A DNA stretch of 64,000 nt from JABFRG01 sp038210445 (GCA_038210445.1 JBBQWQ010000035.1:16278-80277); one strand, 5' to 3'; shown: positions 17,872 through 26,891, counted from the stretch's first letter. A program made the numbers and translations. Notes: generated by a model not told the origin, from the sequence alone.

Positions 17872-18402
17872 TTACGCGTTTACGTCGGCCGACGTCGATT
17901 TTTCTTGGGGCAGCTCGGCAGATAGCAAGGTAGCCAGCATGGAATCGGCAAAAGCCACGAGGCGGTGGGTGCCGTCGATGCAGGCGAGACGGGTGCTGCC
18001 CTCCGCGATGAGCGCGCCGTCGGCGGGTCGCGTCAAACGGTAGTCGAAGCGCAGCGAGTGGCTGCGGAGCTCGCCCAGGGTGGTTTCGAGGGCCAGCCAT
18101 TCGTCGAAGCGGCAAGGCTTTCGGTAGCGAGCCTGCGCGTCGACCACCGGCAGGTGCGTGCCCTCGCTGGCCCACCGCGCGTAGGTCACGCCGCGCCGGC
18201 GAAGCCATTCCACGCGGCCCATCTCGAAATACTGAAAGTAGTTCGCGTGGTGGACGATGCCCATGAGGTCGGTCTCGCAGAAGCGAACCCGAAACCCGAG
18301 GCTCGACGTGCTGTTCGCCGGATCGATGGCGGCGCGGGTCATGGGGCATGCTGTACTCGGCGGTTCGGTCGTCGCGCAAGGGTCGAGGTCTTTGGCGGCC
18401 AT
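17872..18402 (-). CDS. Hotdog-fold acyl-CoA thioesterase, YbgC/4HBT type
   Basis: 176 aa from the furthest ATG; an internal ATG complementary to 18340-18342 would give 156 aa, closer to the usual family length, so the start is uncertain. The 4HBT motif is clear: ETDLMGIVHHANYFQYFE, in which the Asp and the HxxY/F-E spacing match the catalytic loop. RVEWLRRRG and ARYRKPCRFDEWL follow the family. Members hydrolyse acyl-CoA or acyl-ACP thioesters; this one is expected to be cytosolic. Unlike the Tol-Pal-linked ybgC of gammaproteobacteria, no tol genes are adjacent. It is divergent from the membrane protein at 18438. Confidence 0.85.
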   Translation of the reverse strand: MAAKDLDPCATTEPPSTACPMTRAAIDPANSTSSLGFRVRFCETDLMGIVHHANYFQYFEMGRVEWLRRRGVTYARWASEGTHLPVVDAQARYRKPCRFDEWLALETTLGELRSHSLRFDYRLTRPADGALIAEGSTRLACIDGTHRLVAFADSMLATLLSAELPQEKSTSADVNA

Positions 18403-18437
18403 TCGAGCCCCAGCGGAGGGTGTGCTAGCCTCGGTCC

Positions 18438-18935
18438 GTGGCAGACTCGAAGCGGAAATTGCCGGTGATGCGGTCGCCCGAGGCCGACGACGAGCCGGCG
18501 CGCCCGCCCTGGCATTGGGTCGGATTCGGCACCGTCGCCATCTTCGTGGCGTGGCTTCCGCTGGCGTTCGTAGCCCAGTGGCTCACCACCGGCGCCATGC
18601 GCGGCTACGGGAGCGAGAGCCCCGAGGCCACGGCGCAGCGCCTGGCCAACCTGCCCCGTGGCGAATGGTTGCGGCTGCTGGCCATGATGATCGTTCCCCA
18701 CGTGTGCGCGCTCGGCGTCGGCGCCATGGCCGGCGGGTACCTGGTGGGTCGCTATGGTCCGCAGCTCGGCCCGCGCGAGGGCGCCATCGCGGGCTTTGCG
18801 GCGGGCCTCATTGCTGTGGTGCTGGCAGCGCGCGGCGCGGGTCTCTCGCCGGCGCTCTTGTGCGTACTTCCCATTGCCGCGGGTTTTGCCGGCTGGGGCG
18901 GGCGCATCGGCGCGAAGAAGCGCGCGCTCGGATGA
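18438..18935 (+). CDS. Four-helix membrane protein, unknown function
   Basis: 165 aa. A short polar N-terminus is followed by a helix (FGTVAIFVAWLPLAFVAQWL), an amphipathic GYGSESPEATAQRLANLPRG segment, and three further helices (LLAMMIVPHVCALGVGAMAGGYL, AIAGFAAGLIAVVLAA, LCVLPIAAGFAGW) before a basic end. No family is recognised. It leads a tight plus-strand run with miaE and two further genes (31 bp to miaE). Confidence 0.7.
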   Translation: MADSKRKLPVMRSPEADDEPARPPWHWVGFGTVAIFVAWLPLAFVAQWLTTGAMRGYGSESPEATAQRLANLPRGEWLRLLAMMIVPHVCALGVGAMAGGYLVGRYGPQLGPREGAIAGFAAGLIAVVLAARGAGLSPALLCVLPIAAGFAGWGGRIGAKKRALG

Positions 18936-18966
18936 CGGCAGGGGACTCGTGCTACAAGGCAGCCGT

Positions 18967-19572
18967 ATGTTGTGCTTGAAGGCCGAGACCGCGGGGTCCT
19001 GGGCTGGCCTCGCCGCTCAGGAGCTCGACCGTGTGCTGATTGACCACGCGCACTGCGAGATGAAAGCGGCTTCCAACGCGCTCTCGCTGGTAGCGCGCCA
19101 CCCCGACGAAATGGACCTGGTGCGCGCGCTGTCGGAGCTCGCCGCCGAGGAGCTCGACCACTTCCGCCGCGTCGTCACCGTGCTCGAAGCGCGCGGGCTG
19201 ACCCTGGGCACACCGCCGGTCGACACCTACGCCGCGCTCCTTCGCAACGCCGCGGCATCGCTTCCGGCGCGGCACCGCACCCGATTGGTGCTGGTCGACC
19301 GCCTGCTGGTGGGCGCGCTCATCGAGGCCCGATCGTGCGAGCGCTTCAAGCTGCTCTTGACGGAGCTGCCCAAGGTGGCGCCCGAGCTGGTGCCCTTCTA
19401 CGAGGAGCTGTTCGCCTGCGAGGCCAAGCACTTTCGCACCTACGTCGACCTCGCGAAGCTCGCAGCCCGGGAAGATGCGAACCTAGTCGAAGGCCGCCTC
19501 GATACGCTGGCTACCCTGGAGGCGCAGATCATCCGCGACCGCGCCCTCCCCTCCCCTTCCGTACACGGCTGA
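18967..19572 (+). CDS. miaE: tRNA-(ms2io6A)-hydroxylase, diiron ferritin-like
   Basis: 201 aa from ATG at 18967, where MLCLKAETAGSWAGLA matches the family N-terminus. MiaE hydroxylates the isopentenyl side chain of 2-methylthio-N6-isopentenyladenosine at position 37 of tRNAs reading U-starting codons. The ferritin-like diiron ligands are visible as Glu/His sets: DHAHCEMKAA, ELAAEELDHFRR, ALIEARSCERF and ELFACEAKHF. The length is usual for MiaE (about 190-270 aa). It ends one base before the next gene, so they are very likely co-transcribed. No miaA or miaB is in the window. Confidence 0.88.
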   Translation: MLCLKAETAGSWAGLAAQELDRVLIDHAHCEMKAASNALSLVARHPDEMDLVRALSELAAEELDHFRRVVTVLEARGLTLGTPPVDTYAALLRNAAASLPARHRTRLVLVDRLLVGALIEARSCERFKLLLTELPKVAPELVPFYEELFACEAKHFRTYVDLAKLAAREDANLVEGRLDTLATLEAQIIRDRALPSPSVHG

Positions 19573-19573
19573 G

Positions 19574-20911
19574 ATGCTCGACTTCGATCTCACCGATCTG
19601 GCCAAGGAGATTCGCGTGGCGCGCGGGCGCGTCGCCGACCTCGAAATCGCGCGGCGCCTGGGTCAACCGCTCTTCGAGCCGTTTCAGGGCATTCGCCGGG
19701 TGGCCACCAAGACCACCTTCGAGAGCCTGAAAAGCCTGGAGAGCACCGCCTTCGGGCGCGGGGCCCGGGCGCACATTGCGCAGCTGTTGCAGGCGCGCAT
19801 GCTGCAGGAGCTCGACGCAGAGATCGCCACCGAGGTGCGCGCCGCGGAAACCCGCGTGAACCTCGACGCGCCGCTGAAGGCGAGCCTGCAAGACATTCGG
19901 CAAGGCCTGCTGGAGAGCCGTGGCGGCGCGCATGCCGAGGCCTATTTCGACGCCTTCGCCCGCGCCACGGGGCGGGTGGCGCCCATGGTTCGCGAGCGCG
20001 CCGAACGGCGCCTCGAGATTGCCAAGCGGCTCGGGCACAGCGCGCACGACGAGCTCGGGCTGCCGCTGCCGCGCGCGGTGATCGAGGCAACGGCCACGCA
20101 GTTCTTGAAAGACACCGAGGCGCTCGCAGAAGCGCAGCTTCAGGAGCTCGGCAAACGGCGCGAGGTATCGTCGTGGCCACTTGCGTGCATTTTGCAATCA
20201 ATTGGCAAAGGCGCCGACCATGGCTGGCCGGCGCACCTGCAGCCGCGCTGGCTCCACGAGACCTTTCCGCATCTGGCCACCGCGCGCATCGACCCCAAGA
20301 CCGGCGAGGCCGTAGCGCGCCGCATGCTGGGAAGGCCCCCGCTCCGTGCTGGCTCGTCGAGCTTCTTGCGCTTTCTGTACCGCTTCGGGACCACCCTGGG
20401 TGAGTCGGTGCCGGAGCGCGATCTCGCCATGGTGGAGCGGGCCGACCCACTCGGCATCGCGCCTTGCACCTGGGGTATGGTTTTCGCCGGGCTGCCGCTG
20501 GAGCGACTGTTTCATCGCGTGGTGCTGGGCTCGATGCGCGAGAAGGGGCAGGCGCACGTGCGCGAGATCGCGCAGCTGGAGTTGTTCGCAGCCCGGGTCG
20601 CGGCCTTCACCGTGCTCGGCGCACATGGCGCCGCGCGCACCGAGCTCGAGCCGCGCGTGTTCGGCGCGCGCCTGCCGCAGGGGCTCGGCGGCAACTGGCC
20701 GCTGCACGACGACGCTGCCCGGGCCCGCTGGGTCGCGTTTTTGCGCGCCCACGGCGAGCGCGAGAAGGTGGTCGCCACCTTCGACGAAGACTGGTTCCGG
20801 AACCCGCGCGCCGCCGAGTACTTCTTGGTGTGCGAGCCCATGGTCGCGCAAGCGGAGGCCCCAGAAGGGTGGACCGGCTGGGTGCAAACTTTCGAGGAGC
20901 GCCTCGCTTGA
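19574..20911 (+). CDS. Unknown helical protein downstream of miaE
   Basis: 445 aa, strongly helical with many Ala, Arg, Leu and Glu residues and no signal peptide, so presumably cytoplasmic. The N-terminal part (IRVARGRVADLEIARRLGQPLFEPFQGI) and the middle (FLRFLYRFGTTLGESVPERDLAMVERADPLGIAPCTWGMVFAGLPLE) look conserved in character but match no family I know. There is no HExxH, so a distant M3-peptidase resemblance in the helical pattern is not supported. It starts one base after miaE and its stop overlaps the next start. Confidence 0.7.
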   Translation: MLDFDLTDLAKEIRVARGRVADLEIARRLGQPLFEPFQGIRRVATKTTFESLKSLESTAFGRGARAHIAQLLQARMLQELDAEIATEVRAAETRVNLDAPLKASLQDIRQGLLESRGGAHAEAYFDAFARATGRVAPMVRERAERRLEIAKRLGHSAHDELGLPLPRAVIEATATQFLKDTEALAEAQLQELGKRREVSSWPLACILQSIGKGADHGWPAHLQPRWLHETFPHLATARIDPKTGEAVARRMLGRPPLRAGSSSFLRFLYRFGTTLGESVPERDLAMVERADPLGIAPCTWGMVFAGLPLERLFHRVVLGSMREKGQAHVREIAQLELFAARVAAFTVLGAHGAARTELEPRVFGARLPQGLGGNWPLHDDAARARWVAFLRAHGEREKVVATFDEDWFRNPRAAEYFLVCEPMVAQAEAPEGWTGWVQTFEERLA

Positions 20912-21708
20912 ACGCTGGGGCGGCGCGCATGCTGGTGCTCGCGGTCGGGCTCTTCGCCCCGCACCCGCCCAAGCCTTCGCCGCCCAAGCACCCCGCTGCC
21001 CCCAAGGCGCCGCCGCCCAAGCCGGCCCGGCCGCTCGCCATGCTCCCGAGCGTCGGGCGGGTCGGCATCGAGCTGCGGGGAGACCAGCTGGTGGTCACCG
21101 AAGACATCGCGCTTCCCCGGGGCGACTACAAGAACGGCGATCTCCAGCTCTACGTCGCCTTCGGTGCGCCGGGAGCTCCGCAGGCGGTCGACGCGCATCT
21201 GCTGCCAGTCGAAGATGGCGAGCTCGGCGCCGACCCCAGCGCCGCGGGCGATCGCCTCACGGTAGACTTCGTGCCGCACGCCCCGGTGAGCGCCAACCCG
21301 CTCGTGGGCTCGGCCTCCATGGCCGGCTTCGTCGTGCACGTGCGCGAGGCCACGTTTGTAAAAGCGCTCGCGCCGGGCAACATGGCGACCCTACGCCTTC
21401 GTTCGCTGCTGGCCGTGCCGGTGGTGGACCACGCAGGAAATCGTTCGGTCATCGTGCGGTTGGGGGCGCCCACCAAGGAGCCGATGCCCATCGGGCACAT
21501 CGAGATAGACCCCAAGAAGAGCGCTCTCGAGGCGGCCACAGCCCAGCTCTGCGGTCCCGACGCCGACACCTACCCGCTCACGGTTTGGCGCGTGGGAGCG
21601 ACGCCGGTTCGCATGGAAACGAAGGAGCCCCGTGGGGCCATTGCCCCGGTGCTCGCGGTGCGCCACGCGAGCGACAGTCTCTGCCTGACGTTCAAGTCGA
21701 AGCCGTAA
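20908..21708 (+). CDS. Exported protein of unknown function with Pro/Lys-rich N-terminus
   Basis: 266 aa from TTG at 20908, which overlaps the previous stop as TTGA; ATG at 20929 is the alternative and leaves a minimal signal (MLVLAVGLFAP). A Pro/Lys/Ala linker (HPPKPSPPKHPAAPKAPPPK) is followed by a beta-rich domain of about 200 residues (VGRVGIELRGDQLVVTEDIALP; PVDFVPHAPVSANPLVGSASM is similar in tone). The Pro/Lys linker suggests a segment spanning peptidoglycan or the periplasm. Function unknown; last gene of the miaE run. Confidence 0.65.
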   Translation: MNAGAARMLVLAVGLFAPHPPKPSPPKHPAAPKAPPPKPARPLAMLPSVGRVGIELRGDQLVVTEDIALPRGDYKNGDLQLYVAFGAPGAPQAVDAHLLPVEDGELGADPSAAGDRLTVDFVPHAPVSANPLVGSASMAGFVVHVREATFVKALAPGNMATLRLRSLLAVPVVDHAGNRSVIVRLGAPTKEPMPIGHIEIDPKKSALEAATAQLCGPDADTYPLTVWRVGATPVRMETKEPRGAIAPVLAVRHASDSLCLTFKSKP

Positions 21709-21880
21709 ACGCCCTCACCGTGCACTGCTGCGGTCGCGGCCGAGCCGCCTCCAGCGTCTGGAATGCTACAAGAAGGCACGCGACGCACACGCGCTCACCT
21801 CGATGCAGTCCGTAAGCGGAGGAAAGTGTGCATCGCGCCCGAGTTCTGTCAACCTTCACGAAATGTGGAGGTCACGGATC

Positions 21881-23521
21881 ATGAAGCTGCGAATTTCTCA
21901 TGGGGCTTTTCTGAGCACCGCCCTGATGTTGGCGATGGCGTGCAGCGGCAGCGGAACCGCGGCGCCGTTCCCTGACCCCAACGGATCCGGGGCGAGTAGC
22001 AGCAGCAGCGGGAGCAGTGGCTTCGGCGGGGGCGGCAACGAGGAAACGCTCATTGTCGAGCCGCGCAACGCGGTGCTCTTCATCGACACGGCGACCAATC
22101 CGGCGACCCGCGCCACCCAAGCGTTCAAGGTCATTCGCAAGACCCCAAACGGCGACAAGGACGTCACCGCAGGGGCCGTCTTCACCCTCGAGAAGCCGGA
22201 GATCGGCGGATTCAACACCAACAACTTCGAGTCCGTCGACAAGCTCCCGCCTACGCCCCCGGGCGTGACCAGCCGCGTGACGGTGGCGGCCGACGGTGGC
22301 TCGGCAGGCGCGGCCATCACGTTGGTGGCGCTCAAGCGCAGCAGCGATCAGCGCGACTTCTTCTTCCTCGAGCCGTTCAACGAGGCGCCCACGCCCAACA
22401 ACGACGTGCTCAAGTTCAAGACCAACATCCAGAACGTCGATGTGTCCTTCGTGATGGACACCACCGGCTCCATGAGCGGCCCGATCAACGGACTCAAGAC
22501 CGCACTCTCCGGCACGCTGCTCGCGCAACTCCAGGCGGCCATCCCGTCGGTCGGAATGTCGATCGTGAGCCACAAGGACGAAGAAGACGGCCCCGGCCAG
22601 CTCGTCTCCGTGCGCCAGACCACGACCACCAACCTCGCGCTGGCCCAGGCCGCAGTTGCAACATTGTCGGCGACGGGCGGTGGAGATACTCCCGAAGGTC
22701 AGGTGCCCGCACTGTGGCACGTGCTGACCGGTGGCGCCGTGAGCGGGGTCGCTGCCCACGTACCGCCGCCGGGTACCACGGGCGCAGTCGACTTCCGCAG
22801 CGGCGCCGTCCCGGTCGTGGTGCTCATCACAGACGCTCCGTGGCACGATCCCAAGGGTGGGGTCAGCGGCGCCATGCTCAACTCTGCCATCACCACCAGC
22901 AACGCCCGCTTCGTGAGCCTTCAACAGAGCAACGGTTTCAGCACCGAGGCGCAGGCCAACGCACTCTCCGACGTGAGCAAATCGAATCTGCCTCCCGCCG
23001 CCTTCGTGGGTTGCGCGGCCGGCATGTGCTGCACCGGCATCGGCGGCGCGGCGCGCGCTCCCAGCGGACCGGGCGGTACGTGTCGATTGAACTACCTCTA
23101 CTCAAGCGGTAGCGACGTCGGAGCGAGCGTCGTAGCAGCCATCAAGGCCATCGCCGTGGGCTCCACCTACGACGTCACGGCCAAGCCGCGCAACGATCCG
23201 GCGAACCCGGGCGGCGTCGACGCCACCAAGTTCATGAAGGCCCTGCGCGCCAAAGACGAGGGCGACGCCGCCCAGAGCTGCCCGGCGCACGCGGCCAAAG
23301 ACACCGACGGCGACGGCATCAAGGACACGTTCATCGCGGTCACCGTGGGCACCCCGGTGTGCTTCGAGGTCATTCCCCAGACCAACACCACGGTGGAGCC
23401 CCAGGCCGCCGCGCAGTACTTCAACGCCTTCATCGACGTGCTGGGCATTCCCGGCAACATCAACCTCGACAAGCGCAACGTGCTCTTCCTCGTTCCGCCC
23501 AAGGTCACCGGCGTCAAGTAG
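21881..23521 (+). CDS. VWA-domain lipoprotein
   Basis: 546 aa from ATG at 21881. The signal FLSTALMLAMAC carries a good lipobox, followed by a Ser/Gly linker. A beta domain (residues about 50-165) precedes a von Willebrand A domain with the MIDAS variant DTTGSMS, a Thr in GGGDTPEG and an Asp in VVLITDAPWHD. The C-terminal part contains paired Cys (GCAAGMCCTGIGG, CRLNYLYSSG), and KDTDGDGIKDTF is calcium-loop-like. It is probably an outer-membrane metal-dependent binding protein. It faces the outer-membrane barrel gene convergently across a strong hairpin. Confidence 0.82.
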   Translation: MKLRISHGAFLSTALMLAMACSGSGTAAPFPDPNGSGASSSSSGSSGFGGGGNEETLIVEPRNAVLFIDTATNPATRATQAFKVIRKTPNGDKDVTAGAVFTLEKPEIGGFNTNNFESVDKLPPTPPGVTSRVTVAADGGSAGAAITLVALKRSSDQRDFFFLEPFNEAPTPNNDVLKFKTNIQNVDVSFVMDTTGSMSGPINGLKTALSGTLLAQLQAAIPSVGMSIVSHKDEEDGPGQLVSVRQTTTTNLALAQAAVATLSATGGGDTPEGQVPALWHVLTGGAVSGVAAHVPPPGTTGAVDFRSGAVPVVVLITDAPWHDPKGGVSGAMLNSAITTSNARFVSLQQSNGFSTEAQANALSDVSKSNLPPAAFVGCAAGMCCTGIGGAARAPSGPGGTCRLNYLYSSGSDVGASVVAAIKAIAVGSTYDVTAKPRNDPANPGGVDATKFMKALRAKDEGDAAQSCPAHAAKDTDGDGIKDTFIAVTVGTPVCFEVIPQTNTTVEPQAAAQYFNAFIDVLGIPGNINLDKRNVLFLVPPKVTGVK

Positions 23522-23543
23522 CTTCCGAGCGTCTGCGACCCCC

Positions 23544-23575
23544 AAGGGCGTCTTGCTTTCGGGCAAGGCGCCCTT
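23544..23575. terminator. Hairpin between convergent genes
   Basis: A 13-bp stem (5' arm AAGGGCGTCTTGC, 3' arm GCAAGGCGCCCTT, one G-U pair) closes the 6-nt loop TTTCGG. It lies between the VWA gene stop and the convergent barrel gene stop. There is no long T-run on either side, so it may be a bidirectional, weakly intrinsic terminator or an mRNA 3'-end stabiliser. Confidence 0.55.
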
Positions 23576-23634
23576 CTCGCGTTTGCAGCGAAAGAGCCGG
23601 GAAAAGAGTGGCTCGGGCGGCTCGGTGCTGCCCC

Positions 23635-24597
23635 TCAGAACTCCGGCTGCGGGTCCTCGTGCGCTGCTGCGTTCTCGTAGAAGTAGCGAAGGCCGAGGCT
23701 GATCATGGTGGAGGGATTGGAAGCGAGATCGCGTCGACCGCTCAGCTCGACGCTGAACTTCTTGTCGACGTAGCCGAGGCCGAGCGACGCGGAGTGCAGC
23801 TTCATGCCGTCGTCGTAGCGGTACCCGAGGCGAATCGGAAAGTGATCGGCGATGAAGATCTCGCCGCCGGCCATGGTGCGGGTCTTGGGGGTGCCGAAGG
23901 TGGTGAAGTCGACGAGAAAGTCGCTCTCGAGGGTGAAGATGCTGGCCGCGTAGCCCACGCCGCCCACCAGCACCGTGGGGGCGTAGGAGCTGCCAGGGTT
24001 GGTGAGATTGCGACCGAGGACGGCGATCTTGAGGCCCTCGATGGGCGCCACCGTGAGGCCGGCATCGAAGGTGACGCGGTTGAACGCAGCGCCGTCGGGC
24101 GTTCCGCCAGAGACGCGGCTTCCGCCGAAGGGACCGAAGCCGGGGGGAGCTTCCAGGCGGAGGTAGCGACCGGCGATGCCGATGGCGAGCTTGTCGCCGA
24201 GCGGGTACGCGGCGGCGACGCGGAGATCGATCCAGGTGCGCTTGGCGCCATCTGGGTCCATGACCGACCAGGTACCGCCGAGGCCGCCGGTGATCTTGCT
24301 GGTGCTGGAGTCGGCGACCGCTCCGCCGTAGCTCTGGCGACGCGCTTCGGGGTTCCACGCCGCCAGGCCTTCGAAGTGATACACGCGCGAGAACGGCAGG
24401 TTCGCGGGATTGTAGAGGACCGCAGAGGTGGAGCTGCCGGTGGCGACCTGGGCGCCGCCCATGGAGAGCCCCCGTGGGTGCTGGATATCGCCCAGGTCGT
24501 AGCCCTGCTCCGGCGAGGTCGAGGACGGATCCGCGGACGCGACGCGCGCGGCCGCAAAGACCATAAGGAACGCGAGGGCTGAGACGGGGCGCGACAT
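23635..24597 (-). CDS. Outer-membrane beta-barrel, PorV/UPF0164-like
   Basis: 320 aa with Sec signal MSRPVSALAFLMVFAAARVASA. The mature N-terminus has RGLSMGGAQVATGSSTSAVLYNPANL, the pattern (SxGGA...A....NPAGL) of PorV, FadL-like and UPF0164 barrels. Alternating strands follow to a C-terminus with LGLRYFYEN; the very end is PEF, so the terminal aromatic is Phe, as outer-membrane proteins often have. PorV-type barrels act in secretion or sorting; no partner is adjacent, so the job is inferred only from fold. Confidence 0.75.
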   Translation of the reverse strand: MSRPVSALAFLMVFAAARVASADPSSTSPEQGYDLGDIQHPRGLSMGGAQVATGSSTSAVLYNPANLPFSRVYHFEGLAAWNPEARRQSYGGAVADSSTSKITGGLGGTWSVMDPDGAKRTWIDLRVAAAYPLGDKLAIGIAGRYLRLEAPPGFGPFGGSRVSGGTPDGAAFNRVTFDAGLTVAPIEGLKIAVLGRNLTNPGSSYAPTVLVGGVGYAASIFTLESDFLVDFTTFGTPKTRTMAGGEIFIADHFPIRLGYRYDDGMKLHSASLGLGYVDKKFSVELSGRRDLASNPSTMISLGLRYFYENAAAHEDPQPEF

Positions 24598-24725
24598 GGG
24601 TGCTTCGGTGGTACTGAGGCCGGCGGAGAGTGGGCAACTTTTCGGTGCACGGCGAACCCGCTGCGGGGCCGGTGCATTCCGGGGCCGGGGCAGTCGCTGC
24701 GGGTCGAGCGGGCGCCGGGCGCAGG

Positions 24726-25490
24726 TCAGGTGGCCGGCCGAGGCAGCTTTCCGCGCACCAAAAAGGCCTCCCGGGGATACGTGTACTGTCCCCGCGATAG
24801 GAGATCTTTCTTCTTGAGCTCCACCTTGTCGCGCGTGGCGGTGCAGGTCCAGGTGTCGAGGCTCTTGGGCTTGGTGACGGTGAAGACCGGCCGGAAGAGG
24901 CCAACGTTGATGCCCCGCGCAGGATCGCGCGCCGACACGTAGAGGAAGGCGTCGACCCCCGCGGCCCGCATGTCGACCCCCATGGCCTGCGACGCGCCGT
25001 AGCGGGTCTTCGAAGCCAGCTGCGCCTCGAAAGCGTCAAACGGCGGCGCCGTGAGGTCGACCCCGCGCTTGGTGCGAATGGGCACGCCGAAGGCCGAGAG
25101 CTCCACGATGACGGTGCCGAGCTCGGCCGCGGTTCCTTCGAGAAAGAGCAGCCGGTAGTACGCCACTTCCGCGAACGCGCACGAAAGCTCCTGGGCGCCG
25201 TACCAGATGCCGCGCTCCACCTTGACCCCGAACCGCGAGCCATAGCGGAGCGGTGGGTGACGGAAGGGGGTGTACAGCAGGTAGTGCAGGCGCTGAAAGT
25301 CTGCGCCGAGCGGCACCGGCGGCTTCACGCCCTCGAGCAGCTCTTCCAAAAGCTCCTGCTCGGCGTCCGAGTCGACCAGCTTGCGGGTCGAGGTGACGTG
25401 CTGAGACTCGACGACCCGGAACACCCCGCGCAGCGCGAGGGGTTGGACGTTAGAGCTTGCCCCGCATCGCGTCCAGATACTCTGCGACAT
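24726..25490 (-). CDS. RES-domain toxin (NAD+-degrading type)
   Basis: 254 aa. The RES-domain triad regions are visible: Arg in PFRHPPLRYGSRFG, Glu in CAFAEVAYYR and Ser in AFLYVSARDPARG. Characterised RES toxins (MbcT, ParT, Res) degrade or transfer from NAD+ and stop growth unless bound by the cognate antitoxin. The 254-aa length is on the long side because of N- and C-terminal extensions. It overlaps the antitoxin gene by 41 bp and follows it on the same strand, the usual order for this family. Start taken as the ATG complementary to 25488-25490; shorter starts would remove the overlap. Confidence 0.88.
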   Translation of the reverse strand: MSQSIWTRCGASSNVQPLALRGVFRVVESQHVTSTRKLVDSDAEQELLEELLEGVKPPVPLGADFQRLHYLLYTPFRHPPLRYGSRFGVKVERGIWYGAQELSCAFAEVAYYRLLFLEGTAAELGTVIVELSAFGVPIRTKRGVDLTAPPFDAFEAQLASKTRYGASQAMGVDMRAAGVDAFLYVSARDPARGINVGLFRPVFTVTKPKSLDTWTCTATRDKVELKKKDLLSRGQYTYPREAFLVRGKLPRPAT

Positions 25491-25833
25491 GAATGAGTCC
25501 GCTCACCCGAGCAAGAAGGTCTTTGGGAACGCCCGACAGATGTTGGTTGTAGGCAGTGAGCCACGCCCTCCGCGCCTGTTCGCTACCGCCCACCAGCGCG
25601 TCGAGGCTTCGGAAGATGCGCACCAGATACAGCGCCAGCTCCCCCTCCTTGGCGGCGGGGTCGAGCTCCTTCTGCCCGGCCGACAAGCGCGAGGCGGTGG
25701 CCGCGGAGATTCCGAGAATAGCGCCCAGGTCCTTCTGGCTCAGACCGAGGCGCTCGGCCACGCGGAGCGTCGCCTTGGTGAGGGTGGCACCGGCTTCGGG
25801 GGCCGGACGCGGGAGCGGGGCTACGGAGCTCAT
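25450..25833 (-). CDS. Xre/MbcA/ParS-type antitoxin
   Basis: 127 aa. A helix-turn-helix lies in AERLGLSQKDLGAILGISAA (residues about 28-47), followed by the MbcA/ParS toxin-binding helical domain (SLDALVGGSEQARRAWLTAY, SGVPKDLLARVSGLIHVAEYLDA). Such antitoxins cap the RES active site and repress their own promoter. The ATG opens 60 bp from the TolB-like gene, and a short palindromic-looking TTTCAGTTGAAAGT segment at 25834-25848 is a plausible operator. The toxin gene follows with a 41-bp overlap. Confidence 0.9.
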   Translation of the reverse strand: MSSVAPLPRPAPEAGATLTKATLRVAERLGLSQKDLGAILGISAATASRLSAGQKELDPAAKEGELALYLVRIFRSLDALVGGSEQARRAWLTAYNQHLSGVPKDLLARVSGLIHVAEYLDAMRGKL

Positions 25834-25848
25834 CTTTCAGTTGAAAGT
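25834..25848. promoter_or_regulatory. Candidate operator of the RES/Xre pair
   Basis: Just upstream of the antitoxin ATG lies TTTCAGTTGAAAG, an inverted repeat (CTTTCA / TGAAAG around a short centre), the right place for autorepression by the Xre antitoxin. Assigned by position and symmetry only. Confidence 0.4.
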
Positions 25849-25892
25849 AGTAACATCGATTCTTGCAGTTGCAAGGAATCCAGCCGCCGTCC

Positions 25893-26891
25893 TCAGGGAA
25901 TGGCCAGGTCGCCGACCGGCTTGAGCCGCCAGATGTCGAAGTTTCCTGAGTCGTTCGAGGAGAAGTAGATGAAGGTGTCGTAGGCCCAGAACGGCTGTAC
26001 CGAGGTGATGGGACCGTCGGTGAGCTGCGTGAGCTGGGTGCCGTCGATGCGAATCGCGTAGATGTTCCAGGTGGTGGCTGCGCTCCCGCCCTGCGCCGCG
26101 AAGCGGTTCCACCCGCGGTTGGAGGCGAACGTGAGGTAGCGGCCGTTGGGAGCCCAGCGCGGGGCGCGGTTGTCGGAGTCTTCGTTGGTGAGCTGGGTGA
26201 GCTCGCCGCCGTTCTGCGCGTTGACGATGAAGATCTGGTCGAAGCTCCCCACCTTGCGCACGAAGGAGATGCGGCGCCCATCGGGGCTGAAGGCTGGGGC
26301 GCGACCCTCGGTGAGCTGGGTGAAGTTCGAGCCGTCCATGCCGGAGACGCCCACGTATTTCACCCCGTTGCGCCCCATCTCGAAGGTCACGAACTTTCCG
26401 TCGGGCGAAACCGAGGTGCGATCCATGTCGGGCGCCATGTCGCCGCGCGCGACCACGCTGAGGGCTGCGTTGGGGGTCTTGGAGAGCGTCCGCACCAGGT
26501 TGAAGTTGCCCATGGCGTTGGAGACGAAGACCATGCCGCTCGAGTCGGGCAACCAGGCGGCGCCGCGCGAGATGCTCTTCTCCGAGGTGAACAGGGTGCG
26601 GCCCGAGGCGCCCGCCGGGTTCACGCCGACCAACACCTGCTGCGCAATGGCGTGGTTGGTGTCGTAGGTGATGGCGTTGACGAGGAGGGTGCTGCCATCG
26701 GGCGAGACCACCGGCGAGACCTCGTCGATGGGGTCGCTGGTGACGTGGGTCAGCGACTGAGCCCCGCCGGCCGCGGCCAGCCTCGGGCGGGCGGGGGCCG
26801 CCGGCGACGACGGCCCCTGCACGTAACGCCGCTGCTCGCAGCCCAACATGAGGACACAAGAAAGGACCGCAAAGCTCCACGTCGTGCGCAT
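25893..26891 (-). CDS. TolB-like beta-propeller lipoprotein
   Basis: 332 aa. The signal MRTTWSFAVLSCVLMLGC ends in a lipobox Cys. The body has repeated PD40/WD40-like propeller blades, with signatures VSPVVSPDGSTLLV, AAWLPDSSGMVFVSN, TSVSPDGKFVTFEM, PAFSPDGRRISFVR, PRWAPNGRYLTFASN and PFWAYDTFIYFSSN. Blades of this type mediate protein-protein contact in the envelope, as in TolB, but the lipid anchor and lack of a TolB N-terminal domain argue against true TolB. A 10-bp repeat array lies 70-130 bp upstream. Confidence 0.85.
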   Translation of the reverse strand: MRTTWSFAVLSCVLMLGCEQRRYVQGPSSPAAPARPRLAAAGGAQSLTHVTSDPIDEVSPVVSPDGSTLLVNAITYDTNHAIAQQVLVGVNPAGASGRTLFTSEKSISRGAAWLPDSSGMVFVSNAMGNFNLVRTLSKTPNAALSVVARGDMAPDMDRTSVSPDGKFVTFEMGRNGVKYVGVSGMDGSNFTQLTEGRAPAFSPDGRRISFVRKVGSFDQIFIVNAQNGGELTQLTNEDSDNRAPRWAPNGRYLTFASNRGWNRFAAQGGSAATTWNIYAIRIDGTQLTQLTDGPITSVQPFWAYDTFIYFSSNDSGNFDIWRLKPVGDLAIP

